A stretch of 64,000 nt of DNA, from NCBI GenBank assembly GCA_030583665.1, contig CP129469.1, positions 806,001 through 870,000 of the forward strand, written 5' to 3'. Origin of the DNA: Candidatus Jettenia sp. AMX2. Lineage in GTDB: Bacteria > Planctomycetota > Brocadiia > Brocadiales > Brocadiaceae. Of the stretch, positions 27,170 through 36,463 are shown in pieces; the stretch's first letter is position 1; every line of letters starts with the position of its first letter. The translations under genes were made by a program, and so were the position numbers. The notes under the pieces are model-generated. The model was not told the DNA's origin. It did no database searches and saw only the letters and a list, made by a program, of their open reading frames with translations.

Positions 27170-28312
27170 ATGGTAAAAATTGCTATTTTAGGAGCAAATG
27201 GCTTTATTGGCTGCCGGACAGTAGAAATGTTCCATCTGTTAAACTGGGCGGAGGTTCGTCCCGTGGTGCGGAATATTGCAAATCTGGCGAGTTTGTCTAA
27301 ATTTGATCTAGATGGCCGTGTGGCTGATGGTTTTGACCAACCGGCTTTGACTCTGGCATTACAAGGTTGTGATGTGGTTGTTCATGCAATAGCAGGCGAC
27401 CGCAGGACTATTTTGGGAACATTAGCGCCAACCTATCAGGCTGCACAGGAAGCGGGGGTAAAGAGGATGATTTATTTAAGCACCGCTTCTGTCCATGGAC
27501 AGTCCCCTGCTCCCGGTACGGATGAAAGCAGCCCTTTGAGCGACCGGCAGATGATTGCCTATAATAATTACAAAGTACAGGCCGAACGTCTGCTTTTTCA
27601 GTTGAGAAGACAGGGTAAGGTTGAAGTTGTTTTCCTCAGACCAGGAATAGTATTTGGTCCCCGCTCTTTTTGGGTGAGCAGTTTTGCTGATAGGGTACTC
27701 GCCGGCCAGGCATATCTGGTTAATCAGGGGCAGGGCATCTGCAACAGCATTTATGTAGATAATCTGGTGTGGGCTATTTATTTGGCAACGACGGCAAAAG
27801 ACGTTGATCAGCAGGCATTTCTCTTGGGCGATTGCGAGCGGATTACATGGTCAGAATTTTGCCGGCCGATTGCAACAGCTTTAGGATTTGATATTACTCA
27901 AGTACCTTCTGTTACTTATATCCCTCCAAGTCCCGGTTGGTCAAGCCGTGTCAAGAAGATATTAGACTCAAAACCACTTTCAGCACTTTTATCCTTGCTT
28001 CCAAACAAATGGAGACATGCTGTGCGCGCTGCCCGTTCTGCTTTATTCGCAGCCCCTGTGCGGCACCATTCCGCATGGGATTTCCCAAAAGATTTGCCGC
28101 CGGTGCCTCAACCAACTCTGGAGATGACATTGCTCTATCAATGTCAGTATAAATTCCCGCACCAAAAGGCATATAAAATCCTGGGCTATGAACCTATTGT
28201 TACTTTTCCCGAAGCCTGTAAACGTACGGTCGGCTGGATGGCATTTGCCGGGTTTCCCGTGGCAGAGACGTCAGATTTGAAGATACAGCAAACATATTTT
28301 TTTATCAAATGA
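27170..28312 (+). CDS. NAD-dependent epimerase/dehydratase (extended SDR)
   Basis: 380 residues. N-terminal Rossmann loop AILGANGFIGCRTVEMF (GxxGxxG) and the catalytic YNNYK motif at about 125-129, preceded by a Ser/Thr-rich strand (YLSTASVHGQ). FLRPGIVFGPRS matches the SDR extended family. The C-terminal ~120 residues are longer than usual and contain GYEPIVTFPEACKRTVGWM, a typical closing segment. It probably makes a modified nucleotide-sugar with the preceding oxidoreductase. The stop overlaps the next start (ATGA). Confidence 0.86.
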   Translation: MVKIAILGANGFIGCRTVEMFHLLNWAEVRPVVRNIANLASLSKFDLDGRVADGFDQPALTLALQGCDVVVHAIAGDRRTILGTLAPTYQAAQEAGVKRMIYLSTASVHGQSPAPGTDESSPLSDRQMIAYNNYKVQAERLLFQLRRQGKVEVVFLRPGIVFGPRSFWVSSFADRVLAGQAYLVNQGQGICNSIYVDNLVWAIYLATTAKDVDQQAFLLGDCERITWSEFCRPIATALGFDITQVPSVTYIPPSPGWSSRVKKILDSKPLSALLSLLPNKWRHAVRAARSALFAAPVRHHSAWDFPKDLPPVPQPTLEMTLLYQCQYKFPHQKAYKILGYEPIVTFPEACKRTVGWMAFAGFPVAETSDLKIQQTYFFIK

Positions 28313-29202
28313 CCCAAAAACCTTTAGTTTCTGCCATCATTATCTTTCTGAACGGCGAGCAATTTATTGAAGAAGCGATTGCCAGCATCTTTGCCCAATC
28401 CTATGATAATTGGGAACTCCTGCTGGTGGATGACGGTTCTGTGGATGGCAGTACCCTGATTGCCCGGAAATATGCCCGAAAATATCCAAAAAAGATATTC
28501 TATCTGGAACACGAGGGACATCAGAATAAAGGCATGAGCGCCTCCCGCAATTTAGGGATCAGTCATGCAAAAGGCGAATATATTGGCTTTCTAGATGCTG
28601 ATGATATATGGCTGCCAGAAAAGCTGGAAGAACAGGCGGCATTACTGACCTTTTATAAAGAGGCAGCAATGGTTTACGGACGCACCCAAATATGGTACAG
28701 TTGGACCGGCAGGCCGGAAGATAGTCAGCGCGACCATTTCTATGATTTGGGTGTGCAGGAAAATACCTTGGTCAATCCGCCGAAGTTGTTATTACTTCTG
28801 ATGCAGAATAAATGTCAGACCCCTACTACCTGCAATGCTTTAATACGACGTGAGGTTTTTGATCACATTGGCAGATTTGAAGATGTTTTCCGCACCATGT
28901 ATGAAGACCAGGTCTTTTTTTCCAAGGTACTATTACAAAAACCCGTATTTGTTTCAGGTCAATGTTGGGCAAAGTATCGTCAACATGCTCAAAATCGTAG
29001 TGAACAAAGTAAAACGCAAAAATATTATCTGATCAGACGCCCCTTTTTAAATTGGCTGGGCAATTATTTATCAAGAAACAAGGTGACCGATAAGAGCATT
29101 TGGCAGGTTTTTCAGCGGGAAATGTGGCAATGCAGGCATCCGTTCCTATGCTCTTTGTTGAAAAGGGTAAAGTATCGTTTGAATGCTATTTGTAAAGGAT
29201 AG
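28309..29202 (+). CDS. GT2 glycosyltransferase
   Basis: 297 residues. PLVSAIIIFLNGEQFIEEAI, LVDDGSVDGS, GFLDADDIWLPEKLEEQ (about 88-103) and MYEDQVFFSKVLLQKPV (about 203-219) define the fold. It is closely similar to the N-terminal glycosyltransferase half of the fusion at 30464-32101 (same FLNGE, NWELLLVDDGS and MVYG-T-W-SW blocks), but lacks the methyltransferase half. Last gene of the + strand run; no strong terminator follows, and the opposing operon ends 215 bp away. Confidence 0.87.
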   Translation: MTQKPLVSAIIIFLNGEQFIEEAIASIFAQSYDNWELLLVDDGSVDGSTLIARKYARKYPKKIFYLEHEGHQNKGMSASRNLGISHAKGEYIGFLDADDIWLPEKLEEQAALLTFYKEAAMVYGRTQIWYSWTGRPEDSQRDHFYDLGVQENTLVNPPKLLLLLMQNKCQTPTTCNALIRREVFDHIGRFEDVFRTMYEDQVFFSKVLLQKPVFVSGQCWAKYRQHAQNRSEQSKTQKYYLIRRPFLNWLGNYLSRNKVTDKSIWQVFQREMWQCRHPFLCSLLKRVKYRLNAICKG

Positions 29203-29417
29203 TTGATGCTATAGGTCCGTAGCATTGGCGTAACTGATAAATAGTTATCCAACAAACTATCTTGCCGGACTCATTACCGAATTAATATCTAATAAAAAAT
29301 ATTTTGGTATTTTCTGCAAAAATATTGATAACATTAACCCTGACAGGGTTGACTCACTAATTTCTCGCTTCGGATTCGTCCTTTCCGACTCGTTCAGGTT
29401 AGGGGATACAGAATTGA

Positions 29418-30467
29418 TTATTGATACCTCCATTTCAACAGTTGCCTTTCAAACTCTTCTCCATCCCAGTCAGGCACTTCGAAACGTGGCAACTGAAAGC
29501 TGTCAGTTTTTGAAGATACAACGCCCGCCTTCGTAGAGCAGGCGCAGGAAAATCCTGTTTCTTTAACGATTGCAACAGTCTCTGCCATATAATCGCCGTA
29601 GGGATAGGAGAAACTGGTTACAGGGCTTCCCAGGAGATCGTCTAAATAGGCTTTGCTTTTCTTAATTTCATGATGCTGAAAAGCAACTGGTTGTGCTAAA
29701 AGAGAAGCATGAGTGACTGAATGAGCGCCAACTTCAAACAGATTTCCCTTGCCGAGCAGGCTTATTTCTTCAGGAATCAGTAAACGGTGGGTTGATCGTG
29801 CACATGATTCGGCTCCTGCCCATGCAAGCAATTGATTCAGCACGTCTTGCTGTTCATTTTCAACCAGCGGTTTCAATAATTTCCATAGTGAATAATAGAT
29901 TTCATGGCGAATACTCGGCGCCTCTTCCCATGCCCGCCATGAGCTATTCTGGTGAACAATATCTTCATTGTATTGAACGTCTCTGTTCAAATTCCATTCG
30001 TATATTTTGCCCCTGATGGAAAGTATGAGTGTTTCCGGCAATATGACGGGCTGCAGGATTAGGCGGTCAAGTTCATCCCACCAAAATTCACGACCTTGTT
30101 CAATGCATCCGGTTGTAAGAAAGAACGTTGCAGGGGTGTCATACCGTTCTAATAAAGGTTTTGCCGTGTGGAGATTATCACCATAACCATCGTCGAAAGT
30201 TATAACCACAGATCGCCTGGGAATTTTACCACGTTGAAGATAATGTGCCAGTTGATCGAGCCTCATCATACGGGTACTTTTTTTTAAAACCTCAAGATGT
30301 TCGGAGAAATGCTGCGGAGTCACGCAAAGTGACCATGGGTCCGTCTTTATGTCTGTAACACGGTGATACATCAAAATGAGAGAACTTGACACTAATCGTT
30401 TCTTCAGTGTTTGTAATCCCTTTTTTATTTTTGTGGTATTCAGTATCTTCATCATAGAGACTGTCAT
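29418..30467 (-). CDS. Polysaccharide deacetylase (NodB-type, CE4)
   Basis: 349 residues. Catalytic motif 1 VVITFDDGYGDN (about 87-98, with the two Asp for base and metal) and motif 2 EVGAHSVTHASL (about 230-241, HxxxH metal ligands), then SFSYPYGDY (about 275). It removes acetyl or formyl groups from N-acetylated sugars. An 80-residue insertion between motifs 1 and 2 (WWDELDRLIL onwards) is common in capsule-cluster members. Last gene of the - strand operon, overlapping the previous gene by ATGA. No signal peptide, so it would act in the cytoplasm. Confidence 0.87.
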   Translation of the reverse strand: MTVSMMKILNTTKIKKGLQTLKKRLVSSSLILMYHRVTDIKTDPWSLCVTPQHFSEHLEVLKKSTRMMRLDQLAHYLQRGKIPRRSVVITFDDGYGDNLHTAKPLLERYDTPATFFLTTGCIEQGREFWWDELDRLILQPVILPETLILSIRGKIYEWNLNRDVQYNEDIVHQNSSWRAWEEAPSIRHEIYYSLWKLLKPLVENEQQDVLNQLLAWAGAESCARSTHRLLIPEEISLLGKGNLFEVGAHSVTHASLLAQPVAFQHHEIKKSKAYLDDLLGSPVTSFSYPYGDYMAETVAIVKETGFSCACSTKAGVVSSKTDSFQLPRFEVPDWDGEEFERQLLKWRYQ

Positions 30468-32101
30468 TTTATTGCTCTGACGGTAATTAAAAGCTCGTAA
30501 TCCGGATCGCGATAATCCAGTTCATTCGATTGCAATTCCTGTACAGATAATCCGTATAAAAATGCTGTAGTGGCAAACACGTTCCCAAATGCATGAACTG
30601 AAACATTTTCCTCTGGAAAAACCTCTATGAACATCTTCTGTGCGGAGAGAGTAGTGAAACCCCAGCACCAGTATTTGCTCCATTGGTCAATACTAATCTG
30701 ACTTATACCTGGGAAGGTAGCCAACACTACGCCTCCTGGTTTCAGAATGCGGTATATCGTTTGAAGCGCCTCCCTGAAATTATAAATAATATGCAGTGTT
30801 TGTGTCAGAATCATACAGTCGAAGGTCTCTGATGGTATATGATCCGCGCACGACAAGTCGCCAACGATAGTTGTTCCCGGAATGCTGTCTGAGATGTTAA
30901 GCACATCCCGGATAGTTACATTAATACCACCGTATTTCCTCGTATATGAATCATCCCCGATTTCAAGCACCCGGCCCCGGATATAGTTTGCATTGCCGGC
31001 AAGAAAATGTTCAATATAATAACGATCTATGGGATTTCCACGGTTATAGCCAAACCAGCGGCTGATAGGTGTCAGACGTCTTAAACTTCCAAAATCAATC
31101 ATTCCTTCCGAATATCTCTGTTTGTTGTTTTGCAGTAATTGATATTTCCGTTGAACAGGGATTGCCAATAACCGCTTCACTTTTGGTTTCACAAACTGCT
31201 TCATCATTTTCAAAGCATACTGGGTGCCTTTAAGCAACATGAATAAATGCGGGTGACGATAAGGCCATATATCCCCTTGCAGGACACGCTTAAGTCTGGC
31301 ATCTTCGATTCCCTGTTCAGATAAATATTTTTCCAGCCAGGTCAGGAATTTAAAACGCGCCGGATTTTGGCGTAAAGGATGATATTCACCTGTTTTTATA
31401 GCGACAGAGGAACTTGACTCCGGATGCTGACGGTATTTATCCCAGCAGCCATTATCAACAAATACCCGCGACCTGCTACAGATTTTTGCAAGAAAAACCT
31501 GGTCTTCGAAAAGGAAACTGACGGTTTCCTCAAAACCACCAACTTCTTTAATTATCTTGCTTCGGATAAGGAGGGCGCAAATGCATGGCACAATACCGCC
31601 ATCCTTCAAAAAAAGGGTGAGCAATTCGGGAGGTTCAAACAAGGTATTTGGCTTAACGCCCAGCTTTCCTAAATAATCACGGTGTGCATCCTGCGATTCC
31701 CCTGCCCAGCTAAACCAGTATAATGTGGGGCCATATACCATAGCAGTATCTGGCTGCGATTCTAAAATTGCAACCTGATGCTGTAGTTTTTCAGGCAAAT
31801 AAACGTCATCCGCATCAAGAAGTGCGATATAATCACCTCTTGCATTCCTGAAGCCCAGATTACGGGAAATGCTTTTCCCCAGATTCTGATGATTGTCGTG
31901 CTCGTAATAACGTATTTTGGCAGGGTATCGTTCGGCATACTGTCTGGCGATGGCTGTACTACTGTCAGTAGAACCATCATCGACAAGCAGCAGTTCCCAA
32001 TTGTCATACGTTTGGGCAAGAACGCTTTCTATGGCTTCCCGTAAGAATTTCTCCCCGTTTAAAAAAATAGTGATTACAGAAACAAGTGGTTTGGTATTCA
32101 T
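30464..32101 (-). CDS. GT2 glycosyltransferase fused to SAM-dependent methyltransferase
   Basis: 545 residues. Residues ~1-310 are a GT2 domain (PLVSVITIFLNGEKFLREAI, LVDDGSTDSS, ALLDADDVYLPEKL, LFEDQVFLAKICSRSRVF). Residues ~345-545 form a class I methyltransferase-like domain (DRYYIEHFLAGN, RVLEIGDDSYTRKYGG as motif I, FDCMILTQTLHIIYNFREAL, ILKPGGVVLATFPG). This methyltransferase belongs to a subgroup in which motif I reads EIGDD-YTR instead of the usual ExGxG, often found with glycosyltransferases. It may add a sugar and methylate it. Its methyltransferase half is paralogous to that of the next protein upstream. Confidence 0.85.
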   Translation of the reverse strand: MNTKPLVSVITIFLNGEKFLREAIESVLAQTYDNWELLLVDDGSTDSSTAIARQYAERYPAKIRYYEHDNHQNLGKSISRNLGFRNARGDYIALLDADDVYLPEKLQHQVAILESQPDTAMVYGPTLYWFSWAGESQDAHRDYLGKLGVKPNTLFEPPELLTLFLKDGGIVPCICALLIRSKIIKEVGGFEETVSFLFEDQVFLAKICSRSRVFVDNGCWDKYRQHPESSSSVAIKTGEYHPLRQNPARFKFLTWLEKYLSEQGIEDARLKRVLQGDIWPYRHPHLFMLLKGTQYALKMMKQFVKPKVKRLLAIPVQRKYQLLQNNKQRYSEGMIDFGSLRRLTPISRWFGYNRGNPIDRYYIEHFLAGNANYIRGRVLEIGDDSYTRKYGGINVTIRDVLNISDSIPGTTIVGDLSCADHIPSETFDCMILTQTLHIIYNFREALQTIYRILKPGGVVLATFPGISQISIDQWSKYWCWGFTTLSAQKMFIEVFPEENVSVHAFGNVFATTAFLYGLSVQELQSNELDYRDPDYELLITVRAIK

Positions 32102-32102
32102 T

Positions 32103-35100
32103 TCAGGGTTTTACCGCCCTTACGGTAATGAGAATCTGATATTGTGGATCATTATAAACAAGTTCTTCCGGCTTTAAGTCAGTTGCCTTCAATCCATGCA
32201 TTAGGGCAACTGATGCCAATACGTTTCCAAAAGACTCCACCGTAAGATGAAAAACAGGAAATACCTCTTCGAATAATCGTCGTGCCGATAGCGTTGTAAA
32301 AGACCATAATCTTCTTTTTGATTGTTCATCCTTTCCCTTTTTGCTGATACCCGGAAGCGTTGCGAGCAAGACACCACCAGGCTTCAGGATGCGATGGAGG
32401 GTAACCAATGCATCTTTTATTTCATAAATAGCTTGCAATTCCTGTGGAACAATGATGCAGTCATAGGCATCTGATGGTACATGATCGGCATTGCTCGGGT
32501 TTATTACATTTTCGCGAACAACAGAATTGGCATCATATAAATGGAGAGTCTCTATTTTTTTAGCCTCGGTTTTTCCAAATCTTAGAGCGTAATCCTCTCT
32601 TCCAATTTCGAGCACGTTGCCGTATATATCACTGGCGTTATTTGCAAAGAAACTTTCAATGTAATAACGATCGATAGAATCGTCCTTCTTGCAGTCACTA
32701 TCATCAGATAGTGGTGCCAGACGGCGTATGTCCCCAAAGTTAATATGCCCTGGGGGAGGAATATAGGAACAAGCAGCTTGTTTATTTGACATGGTTCGCA
32801 GGGCAGAAAGAGGAAATAAGGAATTGAAAATTTTTCTGATAATTCGTTTAGCGTATTTAAGCATGGACATGTCAATGCAACAGGGTGCATATCGTAGCAA
32901 AGTAATGATTCCCCGAAGGGAGTGAATTCGTTTACCGCTCACGCACAATTGGGTCATTACCTGTTTAATGAGATAGTAACCGTAATATTTAATCCAAAAC
33001 TTTTTCCCGCTACGGTATGCTTTTATATAATCCTTCTTCCGCTGAGATTGAAGAACAGATAATGTTGTTCGTAACATCATTTCAGCATTTTTTGTCATGT
33101 TAGCACCGTGCAAACGATACTCTGCAACCACGTCATCATGAAAACAAATCGGATGCTCTTTTGTGATGCGAAGGTAGAGGTCGTAATCCTCACAAGCGCC
33201 AAGGGAGGTATCAAATCCTCCGAAAAATTCCAAAATGTCACGCCTGTACATTACCGAAGCATGCATTCCAATGTAGTTACCATGCAGGAGGGCACAGTAA
33301 TGGTCGCCATTTATACCCTCTTTGCGCAACTGCGCAAGAGAACAATTCAGTTCTGCTTTAAAATTTTCTGCAGGCCGATATGGTGACCCATCGGACTTAA
33401 TATACGTATGTGTTCCAAAAACAAAAGCACAATTCTCATGCTTCCGGAAACAGTTCAAGCCAGATTCAATTGCAGATGGCAGGAGTCGGTCATCAGCATC
33501 AAGAAAAACCATATAGTGACCTCTACCCTGACCTATCCCTGTATTTCGTGCCGCAGAAAGTCCCTGGTTTCTTTGCCTGATGTAGCGAATATCGGGAAAT
33601 TCAAGAGCGACTTCACGTGTACGGTCAGAGGAACCATCATCCACTACAATAATTTCGATGTTATTGTAGGTCTGATGTAATGCGCTTTTTATTGCTTCGC
33701 CGAGGAAATCAGATTGATTGTAACACGGAATGATTATTGAGACCAAGGGCATTTCCATGCTTTTCTGATCATCCTTTCCTGGATTACTTGAAGCCATATG
33801 ACAGTTATTATGATGAAATATCTTACCGGCCCGATATGAACCATTATTCCCGTGTGTGTGAAGCAGGTAAAACTTTACACCAGAGAGGCATCCCGAAATT
33901 TCCTGCAGAACCGTTATGTGTCTTTCCTGCACACCCCTGAAAATTCCATTGAGAATAAGTCTGATATATTTCCGTGGAAAATAAAGCAGCAGCCGGCGAA
34001 GGTTACCCCAGTGTTTATATCTTTCAAACTGAATGAGAAGTGCGCTTACATGACCACGCATATAATAAAATATCTGCTGCTTGTAGCTATCCAACTCTTT
34101 TCTGTGGTAATGATATACAACTGATAATGGTTCATAACGACAGTGCCATCCTTCAGCGAGTACACGGTACCAGAATTCAGAATCTTCGCTGCATCCCGAA
34201 GCGCCTGCACCGAGGCGTTCGTCAAAGACACCTATAAGTTCAAAAGCTCTGCGTCTGAAAGCCATATTTGCACCTGCACCAATTTCCCATGCTGGTACGC
34301 CGCGTCTCTTGGTTGCATTAAAATATTTTTTATCAAAAGTCTTAGCACTGTATCCTCTATTGAAACTCCAGTAGGTTTCAAACAAAAATTGCGACTCTGT
34401 TTCCAATTCAGCCGGCAAGACAAGACCGGTCATTGCCATGACCCGTGGATTCTGAAAGGCTCTCTGTACCGCTAAAAGCCATTGAGGATGAACCGTCACA
34501 TCGTCATCGACAAAAGCAATTATATCACCGGAAGAATAAAAAATGCCCGTATTGCGTGCAATACTCAGTCCTGGTCTGGGTTCTAAAATATACCTGATTC
34601 CAGAAAAGTCACTGACGATACGGTGTGTTGCCTCTGACTTGGGTGCGTTATCAACTACCAGGATTTCCTGTGGGTATATTACTGATTCAGAGAGCGAATT
34701 CAGGCAACGCTTCAGAGATTCAGGGCGGTCGCGCGTGCAAATTATGACTGTAGTGGAGATGAAGGAAGATTCTTCCGTTGTGATTTTTTCCCGGAGTATT
34801 TCCAAGGGATGTATTATCTTAATCAAAGCATCGATGTCCCGTTGCGTTGCTTGTAATTGGTCACTATGGATTTCCCGATGCAATGCTTCAAAATCTTCTT
34901 CTGCGAGATAATTCCTAATGACCTTTGTGATTGGTGTTAACGCCCGTTGTGCAACCTGAGAGGGAGATAAAGGGAAATCGGTATGTAAGATCTTTATATT
35001 GCCAAGCGGGATTTCATGCCACCAAAAAATAACATACATCCCCTGAACGCCGGGGATGCAAGAAAGTTTCGGTATCCCTTTGCTCAGGTCCACATGCAGG

Positions 35101-35159
35101 ATTTTCCAGGGTTTAAAGAAGCTTATGTGCTTTGCCGACGAATTTATGTATTTATCCAT
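32103..35159 (-). CDS. Tri-domain protein: two GT2 glycosyltransferases and a methyltransferase
   Basis: 1018 residues. ~1-125: accessory domain of a GT2 subgroup (no catalytic motif). ~136-430: first GT2 domain (STTVIICTRDRPESLKRCL, VVDNAPKSEA, AFVDDDVTVHPQW with DDD, GCSEDSEFWYRVLAEGW). ~470-790: second GT2 domain (PLVSIIIPCYNQSDFLGEAI, FLDADDRLLPSAI, CEDYDLYLRITKEHP). ~835-1018: methyltransferase (VLEIGREDYALRFG, ILKPGGVLLATLPG). Motif I of the methyltransferase departs further from consensus than in the neighbouring fusion. It probably adds two sugars in succession and a methyl group. A single uninterrupted frame supports a true fusion. The start at 35159 sits 65 bp after wzt. Confidence 0.85.
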   Translation of the reverse strand: MDKYINSSAKHISFFKPWKILHVDLSKGIPKLSCIPGVQGMYVIFWWHEIPLGNIKILHTDFPLSPSQVAQRALTPITKVIRNYLAEEDFEALHREIHSDQLQATQRDIDALIKIIHPLEILREKITTEESSFISTTVIICTRDRPESLKRCLNSLSESVIYPQEILVVDNAPKSEATHRIVSDFSGIRYILEPRPGLSIARNTGIFYSSGDIIAFVDDDVTVHPQWLLAVQRAFQNPRVMAMTGLVLPAELETESQFLFETYWSFNRGYSAKTFDKKYFNATKRRGVPAWEIGAGANMAFRRRAFELIGVFDERLGAGASGCSEDSEFWYRVLAEGWHCRYEPLSVVYHYHRKELDSYKQQIFYYMRGHVSALLIQFERYKHWGNLRRLLLYFPRKYIRLILNGIFRGVQERHITVLQEISGCLSGVKFYLLHTHGNNGSYRAGKIFHHNNCHMASSNPGKDDQKSMEMPLVSIIIPCYNQSDFLGEAIKSALHQTYNNIEIIVVDDGSSDRTREVALEFPDIRYIRQRNQGLSAARNTGIGQGRGHYMVFLDADDRLLPSAIESGLNCFRKHENCAFVFGTHTYIKSDGSPYRPAENFKAELNCSLAQLRKEGINGDHYCALLHGNYIGMHASVMYRRDILEFFGGFDTSLGACEDYDLYLRITKEHPICFHDDVVAEYRLHGANMTKNAEMMLRTTLSVLQSQRKKDYIKAYRSGKKFWIKYYGYYLIKQVMTQLCVSGKRIHSLRGIITLLRYAPCCIDMSMLKYAKRIIRKIFNSLFPLSALRTMSNKQAACSYIPPPGHINFGDIRRLAPLSDDSDCKKDDSIDRYYIESFFANNASDIYGNVLEIGREDYALRFGKTEAKKIETLHLYDANSVVRENVINPSNADHVPSDAYDCIIVPQELQAIYEIKDALVTLHRILKPGGVLLATLPGISKKGKDEQSKRRLWSFTTLSARRLFEEVFPVFHLTVESFGNVLASVALMHGLKATDLKPEELVYNDPQYQILITVRAVKP

Positions 35160-35224
35160 GAAAAATCAGTATATCAGTGGTGCCATGCAATGTAGTTCAT
35201 TTCCCATTAACAACTATAATTATA

Positions 35225-36463
35225 TTACGATACAATCCATTCCACATCTAATTTAGTTCTTCCTGTCTGAAGCCCATCTTTTCTAATATTCAGGCTTACT
35301 TTCTCTACCCATGCATATATTTCCTGCGTTTCAACGTCTATTATTGCGAAGCTGAAGAATACAATATCCTCGTTAATCGGGAACTTGACAAACTTCAATC
35401 GATACTCATTTTGTTTCTCAGAATATTGGAATAGTGCATCAGTCTTATAAAACGGGGCATGAAAAAGCATCGATCCATCAAAACTATATATGACGAGATC
35501 AATATATAAATTTCTCGAGTTTAGATTTTCCAATAAACAGTATTTGATTGAAAAATAGAAATCTTCGCCTACATTGACAATTTGTGCTTTATTACCACAC
35601 TTGTCTAGAAAATCAATTGCCTCTATATTAATTTTCTTAGTTTTGAATTCTTCGTACGAAAAAGTCGGATTGCTCTTCGCCTTTTGAGTTTTTTCAGCTG
35701 TGTCGGCAATATATCTTGATATAGCCTCATTGGGGTTCCCACAAAATTCACTGTTCCCCGATTTTAAATAAAGCACGGACGTTGATTGTTGAGCTATAAC
35801 GTGCATATTGTGTGAAACGAGGATAAACGCTGTTCCATTTTTTCTTAATGCACTTAATGTGTTGAAACATTTCGCTTGAAAATTCAAGTCTCCAACCGAG
35901 AGTATCTCATCCAGTATTAATACATCAGGGTCCAATACACTTGCTACTGCAAAACCAAGCCGAACGGCCATACCGGAACTATAGTTTTGAACGGGTGCAT
36001 CAATAAACTCCCCGATGTCTGCAAAATCGAGGATCCTTTCTAATTTTTCGTTGATCTCACGGCTACTCAATCCCAAAATCGATGCATTCACATAGATGTT
36101 TTCCCTTCCCGTAAGGATGGGATTGAAGCCTGCGCCTAAAGCAATCAGCGCGCCAACCCGTCCGCGCATCTCTATTCGCCCATTGTCGGGTTTGATCAGA
36201 CCGTTAAGCATACGCAGCAGCGTTGTCTTGCCTGCGCCGTTGCATCCTATCAGTCCAAGACATTCGCCACGCCTGAGCTCGAAGCTGACATCCTTCACCG
36301 CCCAGAATTCATGTGGGCGCAGTTCTCCGTTGCCACCATGACGCTTTCCGACCAGCTCTTTTCCTAAATCCTGCATTCCATACCATAAAGAACGCTTGAG
36401 GCTGCGGCAGAATTTCTTTGAAACGTTTTCGACCTTAACGAGAATCTCACTCATGGCATTCAT
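35225..36463 (-). CDS. wzt: Polysaccharide ABC exporter ATPase, Wzt type with C-terminal domain
   Basis: 412 residues. Nucleotide-binding domain ~1-250: Walker A GCNGAGKT (73-80), signature NYSSGMAVRLGFA, Walker B DVLILDEILSVGD and switch LVSHNM. Residues ~265-412 form an extra beta-rich domain like Wzt-C, which in O-antigen systems binds the modified end of the finished glycan before export. It pairs with the permease upstream (ATGA overlap). The extra domain indicates that export here depends on a terminal chemical mark on the polymer. Confidence 0.88.
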   Translation of the reverse strand: MNAMSEILVKVENVSKKFCRSLKRSLWYGMQDLGKELVGKRHGGNGELRPHEFWAVKDVSFELRRGECLGLIGCNGAGKTTLLRMLNGLIKPDNGRIEMRGRVGALIALGAGFNPILTGRENIYVNASILGLSSREINEKLERILDFADIGEFIDAPVQNYSSGMAVRLGFAVASVLDPDVLILDEILSVGDLNFQAKCFNTLSALRKNGTAFILVSHNMHVIAQQSTSVLYLKSGNSEFCGNPNEAISRYIADTAEKTQKAKSNPTFSYEEFKTKKINIEAIDFLDKCGNKAQIVNVGEDFYFSIKYCLLENLNSRNLYIDLVIYSFDGSMLFHAPFYKTDALFQYSEKQNEYRLKFVKFPINEDIVFFSFAIIDVETQEIYAWVEKVSLNIRKDGLQTGRTKLDVEWIVS

